A DNA stretch of 64,000 nt from Chrysopilus asiliformis (taxonomy: Eukaryota; Arthropoda; Insecta; Diptera; Rhagionidae), in contig OZ035962.1 of the NCBI GenBank assembly GCA_964034945.1, positions 12,095,888 through 12,159,887 of the forward strand, read 5' to 3'. Positions 12,991 to 26,300 of the stretch are shown piece by piece. Each line of letters opens with the position of its first letter. Positions within the stretch are counted from its first letter, which is position 1. A program made the position numbers and the translations under genes. A model generated the notes under the pieces. That model did no database searches. It saw only the letters and a list, made by a program, of their open reading frames with translations, and was not told where the DNA came from.

Positions 12991-13145
12991 TCAGGATGGT
13001 CGGAAGAACGAAAGATGTCGGTTTATGTTCTCCTTGAACTTTTGCAGGTTATAGTCCGGGGGAACACATTGGATGGTAAATCATTACGGCTCTTGTTGTT
13101 CGCAAATTGAAGGAATTCCTAAACTTTACTTTACGAAAACGGGGA
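12991..13145 (-). pseudogene. Fossil C-terminus of a LINE reverse transcriptase
   Basis: The minus strand reads LPSNVFPPDYNLQKFK and on to a stop at 12991. This resembles the typical end of jockey/RTE-like ORF2 proteins (WNSLPxxVF..YNLxxFK). Upstream, RNSFNLRTTRAV continues in another frame, so there is at least one frameshift. Family knowledge, not a database hit, supports the call. Confidence 0.6.
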
Positions 13146-13461
13146 AGCTCCGTTTGTGCGAATAAACAAAATTACTTGTAGCCTATGTTTGAAACTGCAT
13201 TATCATAAGCTTAACTGAAAAGTTTCGTGAAATTCGGTAAAGACGTTCTTGAGTTTATTGGGAACAAAACAACAAACAAACTTGAACCGAAATTTTAAGG
13301 CATCAAATGTCCCAAAAAATGAAAGAAAAAACCTAAAATAGCCGCGGATTTCAACAAAAACATATATCTTATTACTATTTTATAAAGTCAGTTATTTTGT
13401 TGTGAGAAATGCCTCAAAAATACCTATCCGAGGTTATGATATTCTAATCATGCAGAGTAAA

Positions 13462-13628
13462 GGCCTGTGTCCACATGGAAGTTTATTTGCAGAAGTCGCT
13501 TCTAGCACAGACTTCTGGAAGTTTTTCCCGTGGAAACACTAACTGCAAGTGAACTTCCAGAAGTTGTGACACCAGAAATCTCTTCTGAAAGCGACTTCTG
13601 CAAATAAACTTCCATGTGGACACAGGCC
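13462..13628. mobile_element. 167-bp foldback MITE, copy 1
   Basis: It begins GGCCTGTGTCCACATGGAAG and ends with the inverse. The arms of about 45 bp are nearly perfect. Flanks are TAAA and TTTA, which may be decayed TTAA sites. A copy about 99 percent identical is at 32.0 kb. Confidence 0.85.
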
Positions 13629-13927
13629 TTTACATTGGGTATAATGTTTTTCAAATTCAACTTCCGTCTAATCCGCTATTTTGATATTTTTTAAATTGCT
13701 TCAGAGATTTGGATCCGGTTTTAACTGTAGAATAGGGTTTTTGTTATTAGAATTCTATGAATGGATTCTGAAAAATAACTTTGAGCTGAAAAACACTGCC
13801 GAATAATGTATGAGTCGACGTCGTCAAATATTTTAGTTATTATAATTCAAAAATTCATATAAATTGCTATTTTTAGCGTAGATCCTTATCTTTTTAAAGG
13901 CAATGAGCCCTTCTATCAAGAATACTC

Positions 13928-14023
13928 CCAAGTAACCAAATAGGGCGTAAAGTGGTCGTGGCGACTTTAACATCGAATCTTTATGGTCACCACGACCACT
14001 TTACGCCCTATTTGGTTACTTGG
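13928..14023. mobile_element. 96-bp perfect foldback
   Basis: Two 34-bp perfect inverted arms start CCAAGTAACCAAATAGGGCG, with a 28-bp loop. The terminal CCAAGTAAC word recurs at 59.8 and 63.8 kb and, altered, at 60.83 kb. Confidence 0.85.
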
Positions 14024-14299
14024 TCCATTAGAAACATTTCCTTCAAAAACGAATAAAAGGACAAAAAAGTGACCTTTTTACACTTCACTGCCTTTTAATT
14101 CCTTTATGATACGACTTACGTAAAGATCTTCTTAGAGGTAATTCTAAGTCATTACATTTGTGGATTATAAAATACGTTATAAAATATTGAGGTGCCCCGA
14201 CATATAAAATATTGAGGTTCCCCGACAAATGAGATCAAAGCTTTCATGTCTCTATCTTTGAAAGCTTTGATCTTATAGGTCGAGACGCTTCAATCGTAA

Positions 14300-17200
14300 T
14301 CGAAATCGTTAGTCTAAATTGGGCTTCAGTCCTTTTTGTGCCAACACATTTCTATAATAATACTTTTAAATGGCAGTAGGGCCCACTGCCTATTAAATAA
14401 GCTAAAGTTTAACCTTCTATGATAAAAATTGCAATGATAAAATGAATTTTTGAATGATAAATACATGAAAAACTTTAAGGATTAATAACTAAAAAAAATT
14501 GACGACATATACATTACGGCAATGTTATAATGCGATTTTTTAAAAATTATAACCAGATATTTGTAACCAGACCATTAAATTTCTTATATCTTTGAGTGCA
14601 CATTTCCTTATAAGCTTAAGAATACCAAATTTTTAATGCCATTGTGCTATAATAATCAGGTTTGTTATCCGTAATTTGTGCAAAATAGGCAAATCCCAAA
14701 GTGTTACTGCAAACAAATTTTGACAAAGGGTTAATTTAGCTGACAAAATTTCGTAATGAACTCTCCTGCGATATGAATAAGAAATACCATCGCGTGATTT
14801 TGTTGCATGTGTGAGATTAATCCATTGAAAAGAAAAACTCTCAAGAACATTCGGAAATTGACAACAACTGAAATAAAAAAAAATCTCGTGAGACCTAGAA
14901 TCCAGTAAATATGCACCTAATAAGAAAAATCGACTACGCAATCCCAATTCCTTTCCCGCGTTTGTTTCCGAATCTCAGCGAACATGTTTCGAACATTCTG
15001 GAAGGAACGAGTTTTTCAGCTTTTGGTCCATCATGTCCAATTCATGAGCATAAAAATCATAGCATCGTGCAGCATAATACGTCTTTTCACATCTTAGCTA
15101 TGCATTTATGTACAATTATGTATATAAAAGATCTTTCATGCTCTTTAGACGAAGATCGTCTAAAGCAGAATCTCGAAGAAAATATTCCACTCGTCGTTAT
15201 CTTCATGGATTTTCTTGGAATTCGCTCGAGAGTTTAAATAAGTAACGTTTTGTGAAAGGCGCCAACTATGAATCGAAGGGGAAAACCACATAACTGAAAA
15301 ATTACCTGTCTAGAATGAAAGCTATTTATAAAAAACCGTTTGCCTGTATATGTGTTACAGCGAACGAACGAAAAAAAAACATTTAAAAGAAAAGAAGGTC
15401 AGTGAAGAAAAATATAATCAAAACAGAGAATTGGCGAAGATCATGGGCCTCTGGAGTTGTTTACAGCCGGTAAACATATGAAATTTATTGAGAAAAAATC
15501 GTTTCAAATGAATCAGAATGAAATTACAACTTCTTACAAGATCTGTCTGTGACGTCAAGAATTCAACAAACACACCGATGCAAACATCTGTTATTTACAT
15601 ATCAAATACAAAGATCCATTCATATGATCATCTCTCAGGTAGAAATCAGTCTCAGCCAGGAGGAATGTTAAAATGAATTTATTTGAGGAAAAACAGAGTA
15701 AACTCGTAAATTCCATTTAATATTGATATAAACTTTATTTTTATGCGATTCTACGAAGAAAGTAAAATTGTGTAGTTGAAATGATGGGTTTATTAGGTTA
15801 AATAAGTGAAAATTGCATTATAAGATTTGCTGTAAGAAAAATTTATCTCACGATTACGAGAAATATGGTCTATGACGTCAATAATGCTTCTAGAAAAATC
15901 TTAATTTGTGTATCCTATGAAAATTAGACAAATTTTCTTTAAATATGTGGTGATAATAAGGAAGGAGTTGCTAAAAGTCAGGTTTCTAAGCAAACGTATA
16001 TCTGAATCCCACCAAATTTCGTACATAGCTTCAAAATACGAGATAGCGATTAGCCAGATTTACGTCTGTTGTAGTCGAGAAAGAGCCATAAAATGTCTTA
16101 CAATTGCTTAACATTACAAAGATTACTTAAAAATCAGTAAAAAATCGTTTAATAAGGGCAAATTCAATTAATAAATATGCGCCGCAGGCGAAATTAGTTT
16201 TAAACATATTGAGGCGCATTTATTTAAATTCAGAGCAATAACAATTTTCGTGCTTTTTTACGTTTCATAAATAAATGTAATTGAAATCGAGATAATACCA
16301 ATACAAAGTCATATGTCGCAGGTGAAAATTCCGGAATTTTAAAGTCAAATACACTATTAAATTGACTTAACAGTTGCTAAAGTATTTCCATGTTTTTTTT
16401 TTTCGTACGGTCCGAATTTGATGTAACGACCTTCCAAATATCTCGAACCTTCAATTGAGCCTAGCAAAACTGACGCTCTATGTTACAGCCTTTATGCTAG
16501 AACCTGGCCTCAATGTCTAGTCAATTAGCTTGTAAAAGTGTAAATATTGCTTGTAAATATACAAAAGCATGGAAGAAGATCTTGATTATGTTCTTAAGAC
16601 TCAGGCAAAGTATGGTCAATCCAAGTAGTTCCAATTCACACAAAATTATTTGTGAAAATTAGGTTGCACTAGTGCGGATGGAAGTGATTTCGGCAGGTGC
16701 GGTAAAGAAAAACCCATGCCTACCTGAGTGAAGGGCAAGAGGCAAGGGAAATTCGACTGCCCGTATAGTTTCTCGTTCATACTCACAAGAAAAGTTTCGC
16801 TTCTTGTTCACACTCATGGTGTCAAATGCAAGTGAAATTGCTTGATTTGACTATAATTTGACACAGGTTTGAATTTTTTGTCCTCATATAAAATTTGAAT
16901 CCAACGACCCCTCTCCCCCCTTTGCCGCAGTTCCGGATGTATGCGCCCTAGGTGAAAATTTATTAATAAAATGCGCCGCAGGCAAAAAATGCAACGTACC
17001 AGCCAAGTTGCATCTGAAGAGTTCGCTGACTTTCAAACTAAGAACAGAGTTGGCTGAGTTTTTCATATATGCCTGAGTTTATCAAGGTTTTTACTAGTTG
17101 AGTGGCTTAGCAAAATAGGTGCCAGCCTTAAAATTTTTCAGAAAAGATTATTTCACTTTTCGTTCTAGAAATTTAAAATTCTAAATTTTCCGTTGCAAAA

Positions 17201-18560
17201 AAGAATTTTTGTGATTTCCCAAAATATTTTTGTTATATTTTCTGCCACAATAATTCCCGCCCACCCCATATAACATTACATTTTGGGTGGCCAGTCTCCA
17301 TTCTTCTTCCCCTTGCTTCGTAACTGGCCTAGACTTGAATTTTGCCAATGCGCGTGTCCTTTCATTAAAATGACAGGTGGACAGGGTTGCCAGATCGAAG
17401 GTTGTTTTAGCTCACGTAGGGAGTTTTAAGGACACTTTTTTTCTCAAACGGGGTTTTCTAGTGGGAAATCGTAATATTCAAATTTTTTGAGTTCAAGTGT
17501 AAGTCTATGTAAAGAATTTGCTTCACGCTTTATAATTTAGCGGCAAGAGTTTTGTGTGTGCTGTATAAAAACCAAATTTGTGTCACGTTATCGGAATGTT
17601 GATTTCAGTTAAGCTGGCAATGATTCGATTTCATTTGATTTGATTTGATTTGCAGTGCAGTTGATAAGGACGAAATTGAACACTTTTAGGTGCGTGCAAA
17701 TTTAAATCGCATTTGGAAAACAAGTAGTTCATGAATAAGTTTTGTGCAAGTCTCAAACATCGAAATTGCAACAAGATATTACTAACCTCGAGAAAAGGAC
17801 ACATCAAAGCAGAGCCTTAAAATAATAACAGAGTAAAGAATTATAATCTTGGTTTAAAATATTCAGGGTATTCATGAAACCAGATAAAATTACCGACTGC
17901 GTAATTGCGTATTTCTAAATTGTGTGAAGCGGGGTGTAAATCGATCAGCTGTTCTACAATTTTCTCTCAGACGTTTGCGCAATTTTACAACTGGTGTTTG
18001 AACACCAAAATCGTTGCATAAACTTACGAGGGTCGCGCAAAAAATTTTCCATTCAAATTTTGACAGTTTATTTACGACGCAATAGGAAACATACCATTCC
18101 CAAGAGAATTTCACAACCGATTAGTTGTCATAAAATCTTCGAAGTGGTAGGAATCAATATTCTAAAGTTTTTTTTTTGAAATTGATCGTTAAAATTGAAG
18201 TGATTATGTGACTTGGCGAATAAATAAAGTGCCGAATTAACAAATGTTGCATAACTTCTTGTATTTTTATCTTTAAGGACGGTCTCCAAGGATACAGTCT
18301 AACATCTTTCTTATGTATGTTGATTAGAAATTTCCAATGAGAGAGAATTCTAAAAAAAAACGCTCTTTGAGCTTTCCACATGCATTGAAACTTCGATACC
18401 GTATACCGATATCAAACCAAGAAGGAATATAGTATCGAGGGGTGTACGCTACTGGAGGAAGAAAATATTGCTATGGTTTTAATTATAAATAACAAAGAAC
18501 ACATTTTTAAATATTTTATTGATTTATACATTTACATTTTTTGTTTTACAAATGTGCAAA
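14300..18560. other. Long stretch without a supported gene
   Basis: Family B-type words lie at 16179, 16943 and 16972. A TATAAAAA at 17564 is followed 43 bp later by a TCAGTT initiator word at 17605, a spacing too long for a standard TATA promoter. A TTTGA microsatellite lies at 17634-17652. Short frames at 14.9-15.2 kb are unconvincing. Confidence 0.4.
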
Positions 18561-18609
18561 ATTTTATTAAAATCAAAGAATTACACTTCCGTAAGTTTGC
18601 TTTTAAGTG

Positions 18610-18911
18610 TTAAACAAATTGTGAGGTACACACTATCGAGGGGCATACAGGCTTCAATGTACTGCGATTCGAGCGCTTCAGAAAAGACAGCTTGATGAAA
18701 GCGCTTGCCTGCAATGTGAAAAAAATGCATTCAGAGAATTGCTCTTTCGGCATCCGGGAAATGGTCCCAATTTCATCCTTTGTCGGAGACATGTTTCCAC
18801 CAATAAAGGAAAATAGCACTTCGAGATTTTGGGAACTGCTGGATAGGTAGTTCTGAAGCGCATCATTTCCTACTGTGGAGGCGGTGAACTTACAAAGTTT
18901 ACGCGATTTTC
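18610..18911 (-). pseudogene. Unrecognised coding-like block; possible last exon of a minus-strand gene, or pseudogene
   Basis: The minus strand is open from about 18911 to a TAA at 18610 and reads VLFSFIGGNMSPTKDE and then EQFSECIFFTLQASAF. The composition is less AT-rich than its neighbours and the residue mix is protein-like, suggesting helices. An acceptor-like CCGCCTCCACAG precedes TAGGAAATGATG at about 18868. AATAAA on the minus strand (18563-18568) follows the stop by 42 nt, as expected for a real 3' end. No family is recognised and no upstream exon was found. Confidence 0.35.
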
Positions 18912-18974
18912 AAGGCATTACCGCGATTCCATGATTCGCCCTATTGTTTAAATATGAGTCTCTAATTTAAGTAG

Positions 18975-19410
18975 TTTTTTAGCTTTTTATACTCTATAGC
19001 AGTGCTCCGCAACCAGTGTGCCGCGGCCATAAACACCATACCTTTTGAAAGGATTGAGCTAGAGACTTGAAATTTTGTATAGTTACGTTTCTCGTAAATG
19101 GGTTGGCTAAGTTCTTCAACGGGAAAAATGGGACCATTTCTTCCCCTCCCCTCCCCAATACAAACAAAACAGTTTTTTGCAATTTTCTCGAAAACTTGCA
19201 TCGTATCGAAAATTTTATAAAGTGGAAATGTGTTTATAATATGATTTTACATAACTTATTTGCACATCAAAATCCAATCGACCCACTCGTTTCCCCTCTC
19301 CTATACAAATAGATTTTTTAAAATAAACATTTTGTCTGTCGTCATATAAAGTATTTGACAATTAGCCTCTGGCAATTGTAGATTTTCTTATGTTTCACAC
19401 AGCATTTTTA
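18975..19410 (-). repeat. Family M copy with tract replaced by a hAT-like end
   Basis: TTTTTATACTCTATAG (the inverse of the family tail) is followed at about 18999 by CAGTGCTCCGCAACCAGTGT, which resembles a hAT terminus. The anchor follows at 19053-19075, then the family body to TTTTCTTATGTTT. No second hAT end was found. Confidence 0.5.
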
Positions 19411-19419
19411 ATTGAGATC

Positions 19420-20321
19420 AATTCAGGGGATTTATAATTTTATTTAATTAAAAAAAAATTAACAACATTTTTTTACATTTTTTCTTAAATTTATAATCCA
19501 ATTGACTACGCCAATGTTTGTTACTGATTCTCTACATCGAATTCATGCATGATTCACGTGTACACATATATGACACATACTTTCGCAAAAGCATCGCAAG
19601 TAATCGCATTGGTTGAATAAATGCGATATAATGCGTCATCTACTGGCGCTCACAAAATTATTTCTTCAAGTATTTTTACCGATAATTTTCACATTTTCAC
19701 AATTTAAAAGTACAAAATTTTAATTATTAACAGCCAAGGTTGGCCAAGGACAAGAGAAAATGCCAAGAATTTCCCGATTTACAAAAACATTTCCGCTCTA
19801 ACATCACACGAAAAATCGAACAAAAATTTCCGAATTACCGCATTTTTTGTGTTTATAGATTTTACAAGTGCTACCAACACAATCATACAAAAATAAACGG
19901 GGTGCCAAGCATCAAGAAAATATTTCAACTCTTTGCGCAAAGTTGGCATTCTTGCTTTGAACCGCTTACCGTTCGGATGTATTTTTGGAAAAAAAAATCT
20001 CAATAAATAAATCAACATTATTTGCAATTAAAATATTGAAGAAAACTTTCTTATAGGATAGAAAAATTATTTAATTCATTGTACTTATTTATTATTATAA
20101 CTTTTTCTATTTGATAAAGTTATAAATTCAAATCTCTTGATTTCGTTTTTGAGAAAATCAAATTTTTTAAAAGAGAATATAATCGTTTTTAGAGGAATTT
20201 CCTATTTGATCGCGAGTTTTTTTTTAACTTCTAATAAATTATTTTAAAAAGTATTTAAGTGTGCTAGAATTAAAGCAATTCAATTCATTTTTGGAGAATT
20301 TTTATTAAAAACGTATCCAAG
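19420..20321. other. Upstream region of exon 1 (presumed distal promoter and 5' UTR)
   Basis: Overlapping frames on both strands at 19.74-20.03 kb are unexplained but look like chance. No TATA or initiator could be assigned with confidence. Confidence 0.35.
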
Positions 20322-20375
20322 ATGAGTTTTCATATGGGCAGTTCACAGGCGCCTTTGGCACCCAAGGAATACAAT
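20322..20375 (+). CDS. Transporter exon 1 (distal first coding exon)
   Basis: Encodes the first 18 residues, beginning MSFHMGSSQAPLAPKEYN. It ends exactly at the donor GTAAGT (20376). The ATG at 20322 is preceded by CCAAG, a good insect start context. A second in-frame ATG lies four codons in; the first is preferred because nothing argues against it. The exon ends in phase 0, as the exon at 56497 requires. No clear upstream acceptor was found, so this is taken as the first exon, with its 5' UTR immediately upstream. It is short and 36 kb from exon 2, so the link rests on phase, donor quality and the natural continuation into KIVPSVIPNYDP. Confidence 0.7.
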
Positions 20376-23300
20376 GTAAGTTAAATTTTCATATATTTAT
20401 GATTTTGTTGAGTGAAATAATCGGTTTTCCGGTTAAAATTGGTGATATTTGTTTATTTTTGTGAAAAAAACGGTAACTACCAGTGAAGTTAACCACTGTT
20501 CAGAAATTAAATTTTCCTCCCGAGCGACATCTGTTAAGTCTCTCGACGATTTACGTGGCATTTGAATGCGGTAAAACCAACTTAGCCTCAAAAATTTCTG
20601 ATTTCGCTTGGCATAAGATCGACGACGATCGGATGAGGAAAACTCGCAAGCAAAAATGCTTATAAGAATTTTTTTATTCGGTTTTTCTGGAATTTATTGT
20701 AATTTTCCGTATAAATTTATTGGTTACAAAATTCATCTATGATTTATGAAACAAGGTTAACGTCTTTTTGTTTAATTTCTTACCAATTCCAAGTGAAAAA
20801 TTAGCGTTACATGAGTGTGAATTAAATGAATGACGCAATAATGTTATGTTTTAAGTGATTAATCTTTCCAAATTAAAATTAGAAAGAAAAACGGGTGAAC
20901 GCTATTCACGTGTAATTTTTATGAGCATTTTTGTAAAGCGGAAATTCAATCGTGATTTCTTTAGATTTTTCTTATCAGTGATTATGCAAGCATTTTCAAT
21001 GAGTTTCAGTTGCGTTATTTAAAATAAGTTAAATGGAAAATTTTATGTGTTTTTCTATGGAATAGCAGCAATACAGAATTTCAATTTCGACCTCAAATGC
21101 ACTTAAAATTTTTGAATATTTAGAAAAAATTTCTCCCTCTATGAGGCCCGGAAAACCCATTGGTTTTTCTTCTGAATTTTTGTTCAAAGTGGAATATTTT
21201 AAAATCATTTACAACACATTCAAATTAAAATCAGAATATAGCTTAATTAGGGGATATGACCCCGAAACGAAGCGTGGATAATGTGGGACAAATTACAATT
21301 TCAAAAAATAATTTAAAACGTTGTGCAAATTTTGAGATTAGCAGATATTTTACAGTACAAAAGGCATGATTTTTAAAGCCTTGTAGTTAAAAAAAATATA
21401 TTTAAAAAAAATAAGCAAAATAATTAAAAAAAAATTAAGCAAAATAATTAAAAAAACATGAAAAAAAATAAAATCTGAAAAAAAGAAGCTCGAGGTACAT
21501 TAAAGATAAATAGCAAGTGTGTCCTCTTATGCAGAATAAAGGACTAATTTTTTTTAATAGAAAACAGTTTCAAAAAGCAGGATTGCCCTACCAAACGAAT
21601 GCCGTCTTGTCAATTTAGCAAAAAAAAACATCAAAAATCTTTAGAAAGTGAAATCAAAAGTGAAAATACTTTACTTTGAACAAATGTGCAAAAAAAAACT
21701 AAGTGCAGGCGCGCACCGCATTGGCAAACATGTGAAATGGCATTAAAGTGGCAATTGTAGTTTTTAAAATGCGTACAAACCAAAGTGGGTGCTGGACATG
21801 GAGTTTATTTCGATTTACTTATTCACTACTGGCTTATTCCTACTTAAAACTAATTCGATGCACGCTTAAATACTAGTTCAAAGGTGTTTTAAAAACTTAA
21901 ATTGTCACTTCGACACCATTCTGCCTGCTTGCCAGTGCGGTACGCGCCAGCACTAAAAAGGAAACGAGAAGAATATTTCCACCAATGACAGTTTTTTTTT
22001 TGATTCTACCGACTTGGATTATTGGTTTAAAAACCAAGCCCTAAGGATTAAAATTTTTTCTTGATTTTTTAAAAATCCGGCGGCTAATACGACATGGAGC
22101 TCAGTGAACTATAATATGGTACGCCATATTTGTTGTTTACAACAAGTGGAAACAAATGCAGTTTATTTAAAAAAAAAGTTTCGAAATTTCTTCTAATGCG
22201 CTGAAAATTTGAAAAAGGACAATCGAATTATAATAAAAACTACTGCCTTATTTGTTTTTTCTGTTTTTTTTTTCTTCTTTTTTTTGGTTTTGTTATGCAA
22301 ATATAATTTTTTTGTGACATGCAAAACTTATAAATTTATTTGGTTGTCTTTCGAAATTGTATTTCGAACAGATCCGGGACAGGTGATCGGTAAGGGGGCG
22401 GGGTGAGGAAGCGAAAAGTTCGAAAAAAAGTCTATTCAACATCCTAATTTTTATCTAAAAAAGTGAATTTTTCTGTCACTTTTTGTGGTCTATTTTTCAA
22501 CAAAAGTTGAGCCACAGGAATTTTTTTTTTATTTTTAGATAGCCAGGTATATTTTAATAAAAAATGTTATGGTAAAATGCGCCGCAGGCAACATAAAATA
22601 CCGAAAAATAGAAAGTTATGAGTAAACTTAAAATTTTTGGGTTTCATGACTGAATCAAATGATCCGGGGAATAAATTTAAATTCCGGGACACCGGGGCAT
22701 AATGTGAACCCGAATCGTATGGTCACCCTAGCAATGCGACATGTCAATGTATTTGGAATGCCAAACTTTAAAATTGTGAAAATTTTAGCTTTGCTGCCGT
22801 GATAAACCAACGTACGCTTAGAAAAATTGGCGTAATTGGCTTCCTGAAGGAAAATTTAGAAAAATCGGGCGCGGGTTCACCTGCGTTGGCGGGAGAAATT
22901 CGAAAAAAAAGTCTGCAGCAAGTAGGGCGTAAGGAGCCGCACGGGTTGACTTGAGACAGAAATTTCAAGGATGTTATGTTATGTAATGGACAACTTCGTC
23001 TGCCTGCTACAGGCCAGAGTTGACTAGTCAAAAAGTTGACTTGGGTCAGCTTTATTGTTTTTCTTAATGTAATGGAACACAGATAAAAATTTAACTAAAC
23101 TCATTACGAGTCCAATCGAAATATGAGGTCAAAATTTTAAATGGAGAAAAGAGAATTTTAAAATAAACATTTTTTTTATGAAAATATTTTAGCAAACGGC
23201 ATTTGTTACATTATAAAATTGAACCGTTCATCGGGTTTAGTGCAAAATGAGAATAAATTTCTTTTTGAACTAGTTTTAGTTTGAAATTATCTCTTAAAAC

Positions 23301-26300
23301 TCGTCTCGAATCTATTACCGATAAACCTGTGTGAAAATCTGTGACGAAATATTTTACTTCAGGTGCTTTTCACATACGACTACCGAAATCTTGTATAATT
23401 GATTTTATAGGTGGATTTTTTAACGCCAAATCAATGCCCTAAGCAGATCGGTATATAGCATAATCATGAATTCCAATAGGTCGGGGTTACTTAGGCATTT
23501 AAAAAGGTCAACAGCATTGAATAATCTAATTAATCGTAATTTGTTATCAAAGAATTGAATTTTCGTCGAGAATATGAAACCAATCTAAATATTACGGGAA
23601 ATTTAAAAAAAAGTTGCCACTTTTAATCAAAGGATCCATATTTGCCGTAATATGTGTATATCTTAGATTAATTTTTCATTCTTAAACATAAGAAAATCTA
23701 CAATTTCCAAGTGGCAATCGTCAAATCTCTATATGAAGGGCGACAAAAATTTTATTAAAAAAAACTATTTGTATGGGAGAGGGAGGGAAGGGTTGGTCCG
23801 ATTGGATTTGGATGTATTGAACGGTTATGGAAAATCATATTAAAAACACATTTTACCTTTATAAATTTTTCCATACGGCTAACCGTTTTCGAGAAAATTG
23901 TAAAAAACGTTTATTTGTATGGAGGATGGGGGAAAGAAAGGTCCGATTTTGTCCGTTCAAGAATTTAGCCTTGCTAATTACGAGAAACCCAACTGTACAA
24001 AATTTCACGTTTCTAGCTCAATCTTTTCGAAAATTACGATGTTCACGAACAGACAGACAGTCAGACTGATAGACAGGCAGACGAACACACGGAAATGAAA
24101 ATCTTTTGTCATCTCAAACACCCTGTTGGAATTCACTTTTGTGTCCGACAATTGTTCTGACGCGTTTCAAACGGTATACTAACAGCCGTATTCTGGCGTT
24201 GTGATACTTAAGTCACAAGTCACAAGTCCATAGAATTTGAGGCTCTTGTGACCGAGTTGTGACTAGTGACCGTAGCTAGAATAAGGCTGTAAATCTAATA
24301 TACTCCTGTATGGTATCATTTAGAGCAGTGGTTCCCAAACTCTTTTGGCCCACGGACCCTGGGTGAAAAACTACATAAATGGATAATAGAAAAATTACAA
24401 ATTTAACTTTGATGTCTTGAATGGTCAATGGTGACGTAAAAATAAAACATTTTGTTGAAGAAGTATTTATTGAAATTATAACTTTTGTTTTAAAATACAA
24501 AAAAAAATTAATGACTTGGATGAACCTGATGGGATGTTATGAGTGTATTTATGTTCGGCTCAATGTTTGTGAGTAGCAACCGCAAATCCCCACGAGTACT
24601 AATTTCTAGTCGGTTTCTTTTTTTTTTGTGATGAGGCTCATAGCGGCACTGAATCTACGTTCTACCAATCGACAAGCAATCAACAGCTTCTGTTATTTAT
24701 TTTAACTTCCATGTTAATAAAAATGTGTCACAATTTTTTTATTTTATATTAAACCATGCGCGGACCCCCTGACGTTGTTCAGGGACCCTCAAATCAATTT
24801 TAATTTTCCACGGACCCCCTGAATGATCCCGGGACCCCCTGGGGGTCCGTAGGGACCACTTTGGGAACCACTGATTTAGAGTATAAAAATGTGAAAATAT
24901 GATACAATTGTTAACAAATGACAAAAAGAAAGTAAAATTTCAACCGAAAGCTTTTAAAACCTATGATTAACCCGGCCAAAAAATTTCACGCGCTGTTGCC
25001 GACAATGATATCCGCCGAGATTGCTTCGATCACGAGACCAATTAACTAATTGGAGGCGTCATTCCGTATCATCATAACTTGATCATTGTTAGCGGAAAAT
25101 GTCACCTATATCATTAATACGATCACAGATAATTTATTAACGACTTTTTAAAATTCTGACAACAAATGATATGTGATTGGATCTTCCGCCGCCAAAAAAT
25201 TAATTTTAATTAAAGAGATGAAAAATTCTTAATTAATTTGTTATGATTCGCTTAGAATAGAAAAAAAATCTTGTCAATATTTGCTGTATGAATTAATTAG
25301 TGCTAAAAATTCAACTAAAATTGACTCATATTTATTAAAATTGAGCGATTTGATGGAGCCTATTGATTGATCGATACCCTTGGTAAACAATATTTTTGTT
25401 GATCGTTTTTCATTTAGTTAATGGAAAATTTTAAAATTATAAGTGAGAGTGACTCACAAATATTATATGGGAATTTACAGTTGTAGGTTAAAATATTTAA
25501 CACCTCTAAGTACCAAATTATAAATAGTTTATTTTTCTTTTAACTTTGGTTGTAATGGAAATATTTTTGAATCGCGCTATATTTGCTTTTAATAAAGCTT
25601 ACAAATTATACAAATATTTAAGGTTGTTTAGAATTTAATTTATTTAAAAGTTCTTGTGATTTTATTTAACTAAAAGAAAATATCAAAGTCTTTAATTCAT
25701 TTTTGTTACCATAATAAGAAGCTTTGAACAAAGAAACGGAATTTCTCCAGAGTGTTTCAGTTACAAAAGATCTTGATTTCCGTTGGTCCGTCGAAAACTC
25801 CCGAAAGAATTGAGCTAGAAACTTGAAATTTTGAAGAAAGACGTTTTTCGTTAAAATTGAATATTGCTCGTTCTTAAATGGGCAAAATCGAATTTAGCCT
25901 TCCACGGCCTTCCACATACAAATGTAAAATTTTCATTCAAAATTCGGTCCATACTTTTCATATAGAGTATTTACGATTCCCCTATTTGCAGGATTTCTGC
26001 GTTGTACCTTTTCTTTCGTTTCTTTTAAATCGTTAAATTTTATCGTTGAAAATTAAAATTTGTTTAAAAATCCATTGCTAGAATGGTTCGGGTTCTATTC
26101 AAATACATATAACTAATGATAAAATCGGATAATCGGATGATTTTAAAAAGCTGCGTTCAAAATTTAAAAAACCCATTTCCAGCGTTCGTTTGTTATAAGT
26201 AGGGTAAACATACTAATATTGCGTTAATCCCTGGACACGACGTGAGGGTGGGGGGAACACTGGCTGAAACGGAACACCAACGAAACTACAAATTTTATAT

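Larger units (their letters stand above)
23690..24900 (+). repeat. Family M repeat (GTCY-bearing), with two nested elements
   Basis: Starts AACATAAGAAAATCTACAAT. It has the conserved anchor at 23999-24020, then a short GACA-type tract, then TTTTGTGTCCGACAATTG and a TA-rich tail. The tail is split by the MITE at 24183 and the hAT at 24326. It resembles mini-me elements of Diptera, which carry (GTCY)n and TA-rich internal tracts. No coding capacity. Confidence 0.65.

Noticed and set aside
14911..15237. 108-codon plus-strand frame
   Set aside because: No family pattern, no splice partners and an overlapping minus frame of similar length. Kept out for lack of support.
17564..17610. TATAAAAA followed by a TCAGTT initiator word
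   Set aside because: The spacing is 43 bp rather than about 30, and no first exon follows with a convincing donor.
18999..19035. Complete hAT element at the 19.0-kb family M copy
   Set aside because: Only one CAGTGCTCC-type end is present; no partner end or 8-bp duplication was found.
19740..20027. Overlapping frames of 82-88 codons on both strands upstream of exon 1
   Set aside because: Neither has a recognisable domain. A minus-strand exon cannot be excluded but there is no positive evidence.
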